This document shows positions 60,940 to 64,000 of a stretch of 64,000 nucleotides of DNA, in pieces (the first letter of the stretch is position 1; each line of letters begins with the position of its first letter). The notes under the pieces were generated by a model, which saw nothing but the letters and a program-made list of their open reading frames with translations, was not told the DNA's origin and did no database searches. Where the stretch lies: positions 1-64,000 of the forward strand of contig NZ_JNFC01000011.1 of the NCBI RefSeq assembly GCF_000756385.1, in the 5' to 3' direction. The translations under genes were made by a program, and so were the position numbers. This DNA is from Sphingopyxis sp. LC363. Lineage in GTDB: Bacteria > Pseudomonadota > Alphaproteobacteria > Sphingomonadales > Sphingomonadaceae.

Positions 60940-61689
60940 ATGATCCGCCCGCTTGCCCTCGCCCTGCTGCTCACCGTGTCGGCAACCCCGCTCGCCGCCA
61001 AGGAAGCGGCCGCCTCCGCCTATCAGGCTGCGCTCGCCGATCCCGCGCGCCCCGCCGCCGACCGCGACCGCGATGCCGCGCGCAAGCCCGCCGAGTTGCT
61101 CGCGTTCGCCGAGATCGCGCCCGGCGAAAAGGTGGGCGATTTCGTCATGGGCGGCGGCTATGTTACGCGCCTGCTCGCCGCCGCGGTCGGCCCGGCGGGC
61201 AAGGTTTACGGCTTCCAGCCCGCCGAATTCATCGCCTTCAAGAAACAATATGGCGACGATCAGGCGGCGGTCGACGCCGCCTATACCAATGTCGATGCCG
61301 CCGCAGGGCCGTTCGCGGCGCCCGCCTTTCCCGAGCCGCTCGACACGATCATCACCGTGCAGAATTTCCACGACCTGTATCTGAAGCCCTTTCCCGAAGG
61401 CACCGGCGCCCAGGCGAGCGCGGCCTTGTTCGCGGCGCTCAAACCCGGCGGCACTTTGGTCGTCGTCGACCATAGCGCCGCCGACGGCAGCGGCACGACC
61501 TTGTCCGACAGCCTGCACCGGATCGACAAGGATGCGGTCGTCGCCGCGCTGACCGGCGCGGGGTTCAAACTCGACGCCGAAAACGACCTCTATCGCCGCC
61601 CCGACGATCCGCGTACCGCCAATGTCTTCGACAAGGAAATCCGCGGCAAGACCGACCAGTTCGCGCTGCGCTTTCGCAAACCGGAATAG
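60940..61689 (+). CDS. exported class I SAM-dependent methyltransferase
   Basis: This 249-residue protein has a signal peptide (IRPLALALLLTVSATPLAA) and a Rossmann methyltransferase domain with GDFVMGGGYVTRLL (66-79) and the later LKPGGTLVVVDHSA. Methyltransferases with signal sequences exist in COG4798 but are unusual, as SAM is cytosolic. A GGGAG site precedes the ATG. The PhnA-like gene starts 7 bp after its stop. Confidence 0.82.
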   Translation: MIRPLALALLLTVSATPLAAKEAAASAYQAALADPARPAADRDRDAARKPAELLAFAEIAPGEKVGDFVMGGGYVTRLLAAAVGPAGKVYGFQPAEFIAFKKQYGDDQAAVDAAYTNVDAAAGPFAAPAFPEPLDTIITVQNFHDLYLKPFPEGTGAQASAALFAALKPGGTLVVVDHSAADGSGTTLSDSLHRIDKDAVVAALTGAGFKLDAENDLYRRPDDPRTANVFDKEIRGKTDQFALRFRKPE

Positions 61690-61696
61690 GAAAATC

Positions 61697-62002
61697 ATGG
61701 CCGACGACGATTATGTCTATGACGAAGCAAGCGGCGAGTGGCTGTCGGTGAGCGATGTTGCCGCGCGCGACGCAGCCGAAGCGGCCGGCCCCGAAGTGCG
61801 CGACGCGGTCGGCAACCTGCTCGCCGACGGCGATTCGGTTGTGTTGGTCAAGGACCTCAACGTTAAGGGCGCGGGGCAGACGTTGAAGGTCGGGACCGTC
61901 ATCAAATCGATCCGCCTGACCGGCGACGCGCAGGAAATCGATTGCCGCCACGCCGGGATCAAGGGGCTGGTGCTGCGCGCCGAGTTCGTGCGGAAACGGT
62001 GA
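61697..62002 (+). CDS. PhnA/YjdM C-terminal-domain protein lacking the zinc ribbon
   Basis: This 101-residue protein has the PhnA/YjdM C-terminal core DGDSVVLVKDLNVKGAGQTL with KVGTVIKSIRLTGDAQEIDC. The N-terminal region where zinc-ribbon cysteines normally sit reads DDYVYDEASGEWL with no cysteine, so it cannot bind zinc in the usual way. The family's role is unclear, despite the old name. It is probably co-transcribed with the methyltransferase. Confidence 0.85.
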   Translation: MADDDYVYDEASGEWLSVSDVAARDAAEAAGPEVRDAVGNLLADGDSVVLVKDLNVKGAGQTLKVGTVIKSIRLTGDAQEIDCRHAGIKGLVLRAEFVRKR

Positions 62003-62083
62003 AGTCTGTGCGGGCGGGGACGGCGGTCCATGCCGGCCCCCTTTGGTTGGGAAGCCAGATTATAGCAGGGATCGAAAGCACAA

Positions 62084-63079
62084 TCAGCCGACCGCTCCAT
62101 AGGAGGCATAATCGTCGACATGCGCGTTGGCGCGGCGGAAGCTGGTGAAGCTCATACTCGCCGACAGGTCGAGCGCTTCGACCTGATGCCACCAGCCGAC
62201 GGGCAGAAAGACGGCTTCGCCCGGCCCGATGATTGTTTCGAGCACGGGCGGGTTCGTCGCGTCGCCTTCGCCCGCAAGCAACGCCTCATTGCCCCAGTCG
62301 GAGAAGCAATGGCGCCTGTCGCGCATCCGCGCGAACGCCCAGGGCGGCGCCAGGCGCACGCGCTTGCGGCCCAGCACCTGCACGAGCAGATTGTTGGTGA
62401 GGTCGTGATGCCACGGGGTGAGCGTGCCTTTCGGCCCCAGCCAGAAAAAGCCGTCGCGCGGCCGGGTGTCGTCAAGGATCGCGATCGGCGCCATATCGTC
62501 CCATAGCGGGGCCAGCGCCGCGGCGTTGGCGCCGCTGTTATAGGCGGTGAGGTATATATCGTTGCTCGCCTCGTCCTTGCGGAGCCAGCCGATCAGTTCG
62601 CCGAAGCGGATCAGGCGGCGATGATCGTCTTTCGCGAGTTCATAGTCGGGATCACGCTCGCGCTCGACCTGCGCCTCGACGACCGCGTCGCCCGCGACGG
62701 CCGCAAAATGGTCGAGCGACCAGCGGGTGAGCGCGGGCCAATGATCGATGATGCCGCTGAGCTTTGCGGGCCGGTTCGCCTCATAATGGTGGCGATAGAA
62801 GGAAGCGGGCTCGGGGTCGGCCAGCACGTCGAGCGCGAAACCGCCCTCGGCCTCGAACGCAAGCCGCTGCTGGTTGGCGAACAGCCAATCCTGCTTCGCC
62901 ATCCGCGCCGCCTGCCGCCGGAGCATCGCCGCCATCGGATCCTTGGCGAGCCGATCGACCTCATATTTCGCCGCTGCCGCCGAGATGCCCGCATCGACGA
63001 GGCGCGCATGGAGCGCGGCATCATCGTCCCCGGCGGCGAGACCTTCGGCGAGCAGCGCGCGTTTGTCGGACTGGGCCAT
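62084..63079 (-). CDS. JmjC/cupin-like dioxygenase
   Basis: This 331-residue protein has an N-terminal helical part and a JmjC/cupin_8-type barrel. Iron ligands are predicted at His224 and Asp226 (WHHDL) and His298 (GWWHQV). Such proteins hydroxylate proteins or small molecules with 2-oxoglutarate. The start ATG 63079 has no strong ribosome-binding site. It is convergent with the PhnA-like gene. Confidence 0.88.
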   Translation of the reverse strand: MAQSDKRALLAEGLAAGDDDAALHARLVDAGISAAAAKYEVDRLAKDPMAAMLRRQAARMAKQDWLFANQQRLAFEAEGGFALDVLADPEPASFYRHHYEANRPAKLSGIIDHWPALTRWSLDHFAAVAGDAVVEAQVERERDPDYELAKDDHRRLIRFGELIGWLRKDEASNDIYLTAYNSGANAAALAPLWDDMAPIAILDDTRPRDGFFWLGPKGTLTPWHHDLTNNLLVQVLGRKRVRLAPPWAFARMRDRRHCFSDWGNEALLAGEGDATNPPVLETIIGPGEAVFLPVGWWHQVEALDLSASMSFTSFRRANAHVDDYASYGAVG

Positions 63080-63132
63080 CTCGAAACTCCTCGGCCCCGC
63101 TCAACGGCAAGACGATGACAATGGGATGACAA

Positions 63133-64000
63133 TTAGTCGTCCGCGGGGCCCTTGTAGTCCGGTCCATAGACCGCGGCGCGGAAATCGCGGTGCAGCGTGC
63201 CGTCATAGGGGATCGTCTGGACGAAGAAGACCGCGGTCAGCTTGTTGGCCGGATCGACCCAGAACAGCGTCGAGGCCATGCCGTCCCAGAAAAACTCGCC
63301 GACCGCGCCGCGATTTTCCCCGGCGGTTTGCGGCGGCGACTTGCGCACCGCGAAGTCGAAACCGAAGCCGACCGCGCCCTTGCCGGGAAGCCATGCCCGC
63401 TCGGTGATCGCTGGGTCGAGCTGGTCGGTCGCCATCAGCTTGACCGTCGAAGGTTTGAGGATTCGCGCGCCGTCGAGGGTGCCACCATTCAGCAGCATGC
63501 GCGCGAAACGCGAATAATCGTCGAGCGTCGAAGCGAGGCCGAAGCCGCCGGGAGTCAGCGCATGATCCTTGAAGTTCAGCGTCTGCGCCTCGGCCGCCGG
63601 CTGCTGCACCAGTTTGCCGTCCTTCTTCACATTCATCGCCGCGAAGCGCGGCAGCCACGCGTCGGGCTGGCGCCACGCGGTCTCGGTCATCCCCAGCGGT
63701 TCGAAGATATGCGTGCGCACATATTCGGCGAAAGGCTGGCCCGAGAGCTTCTCGACAAGCGCCGCCTGCACATCGACCGCGATGCTATATTCCCACTGCG
63801 TCCCGGGTTGATAGAGCATCGGCACGTTCGCAAGCCGCTTGCTCGCCTCAGCGAGCGAGATCGTCAGCGCGAGCGGTTCGGCGGCGACATAGGCGTGGTG
63901 CGCGGGCGTCGGCCCGGCGCCATAGGCGAAACCCGCCGTGTGGCGCAGGATATCGCGCACGCTGATCGGCCGCTCGGCAGGCACGTAGCGCGGCTGGCCT
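63133..64000 (-). CDS. beta-lactamase family serine hydrolase (5' end outside window)
   Basis: The reading frame is open to the window edge (codons GQPRYVPAERPIS at the end), so the N-terminal part with the SxxK nucleophile is outside. The remaining about 288 residues include ISVRDILRHTAGFAYGAG, the Tyr-Ser-Ile segment that may stand for the YxN motif, and the C-terminal VGEFFWDGMASTLFWVDP. It is probably an esterase or penicillin-recognising enzyme of class C type, periplasmic. It is 53 bp upstream of the JmjC gene. Confidence 0.88.
   Translation of the reverse strand, partial: GQPRYVPAERPISVRDILRHTAGFAYGAGPTPAHHAYVAAEPLALTISLAEASKRLANVPMLYQPGTQWEYSIAVDVQAALVEKLSGQPFAEYVRTHIFEPLGMTETAWRQPDAWLPRFAAMNVKKDGKLVQQPAAEAQTLNFKDHALTPGGFGLASTLDDYSRFARMLLNGGTLDGARILKPSTVKLMATDQLDPAITERAWLPGKGAVGFGFDFAVRKSPPQTAGENRGAVGEFFWDGMASTLFWVDPANKLTAVFFVQTIPYDGTLHRDFRAAVYGPDYKGPADD

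Overview
This is a high-GC chromosomal segment whose gene content and order fit an alphaproteobacterium of the Sphingomonadaceae, most likely Sphingopyxis or a close relative. That assignment is inferred from the proteins: TonB-dependent receptor with PepSY partner, TauE/TIGR02186 pair, SleB-like hydrolase, and the rimP-nusA-ylxR-infB-rbfA and truB-rpsO-pnp blocks. Genes are densely packed with many ATGA or TGATG overlaps. I see no rRNA, tRNA, transposase, prophage or CRISPR array.

Layout. 1-9.4 kb: small metabolic and repair genes (azoreductase, DODA-type dioxygenase, RluA-type pseudouridine synthase, ArfB, a degenerate SRAP protein, PilZ and EVE proteins, an isopenicillin-N-synthase-like oxygenase, a secreted hydrolase, a membrane DUF1295 protein, an acyltransferase and a ferredoxin-NADP reductase). 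9.7-16.7 kb: alanine dehydrogenase with a divergent Lrp/AsnC regulator, a soluble chemoreceptor, an SDR, PrmA and phenylalanine hydroxylase. 16.7-19.5 kb: a molybdate ABC transporter behind a Crp/Fnr regulator. 20.4-24.4 kb: a metal-uptake locus (DUF2946, TonB receptor, PepSY protein). 24.4-30.9 kb: recN, a GNAT enzyme, a monooxygenase-like protein and ligA in one coupled run, then bamD and a cyclophilin upstream.

31-33 kb holds a self-contained ArsR/SRPBCC operon with two operators around a strong promoter. 33-47 kb is the translation and RNA-decay region, all on the minus strand except one gene. The usual rbfA-truB adjacency is broken by about 4 kb carrying a wax ester synthase, a MarR-GNAT fusion, thymidine kinase, a GNAT enzyme and a DUF6491 protein. 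47-55 kb carries a cell wall hydrolase, a HerA-like ATPase, the TauE/TIGR02186 pair and a two-gene locus resembling a reduced NfrA/NfrB exopolysaccharide system. 55-64 kb carries NhaA, a DUF885 lipoprotein, an amidohydrolase coupled to a medium-chain reductase, an exported methyltransferase, a PhnA-like protein lacking its zinc-ribbon cysteines, a JmjC-like protein and the 3' part of a beta-lactamase-family hydrolase cut by the window end.

The most unusual layer is non-coding. Several families of paired palindromic repeats occur in intergenic regions. One copy sits in frame inside truB, adding about 25 residues to TruB. Two larger, multi-hairpin elements lie at 32.8-33.0 kb and 41.5-41.65 kb.
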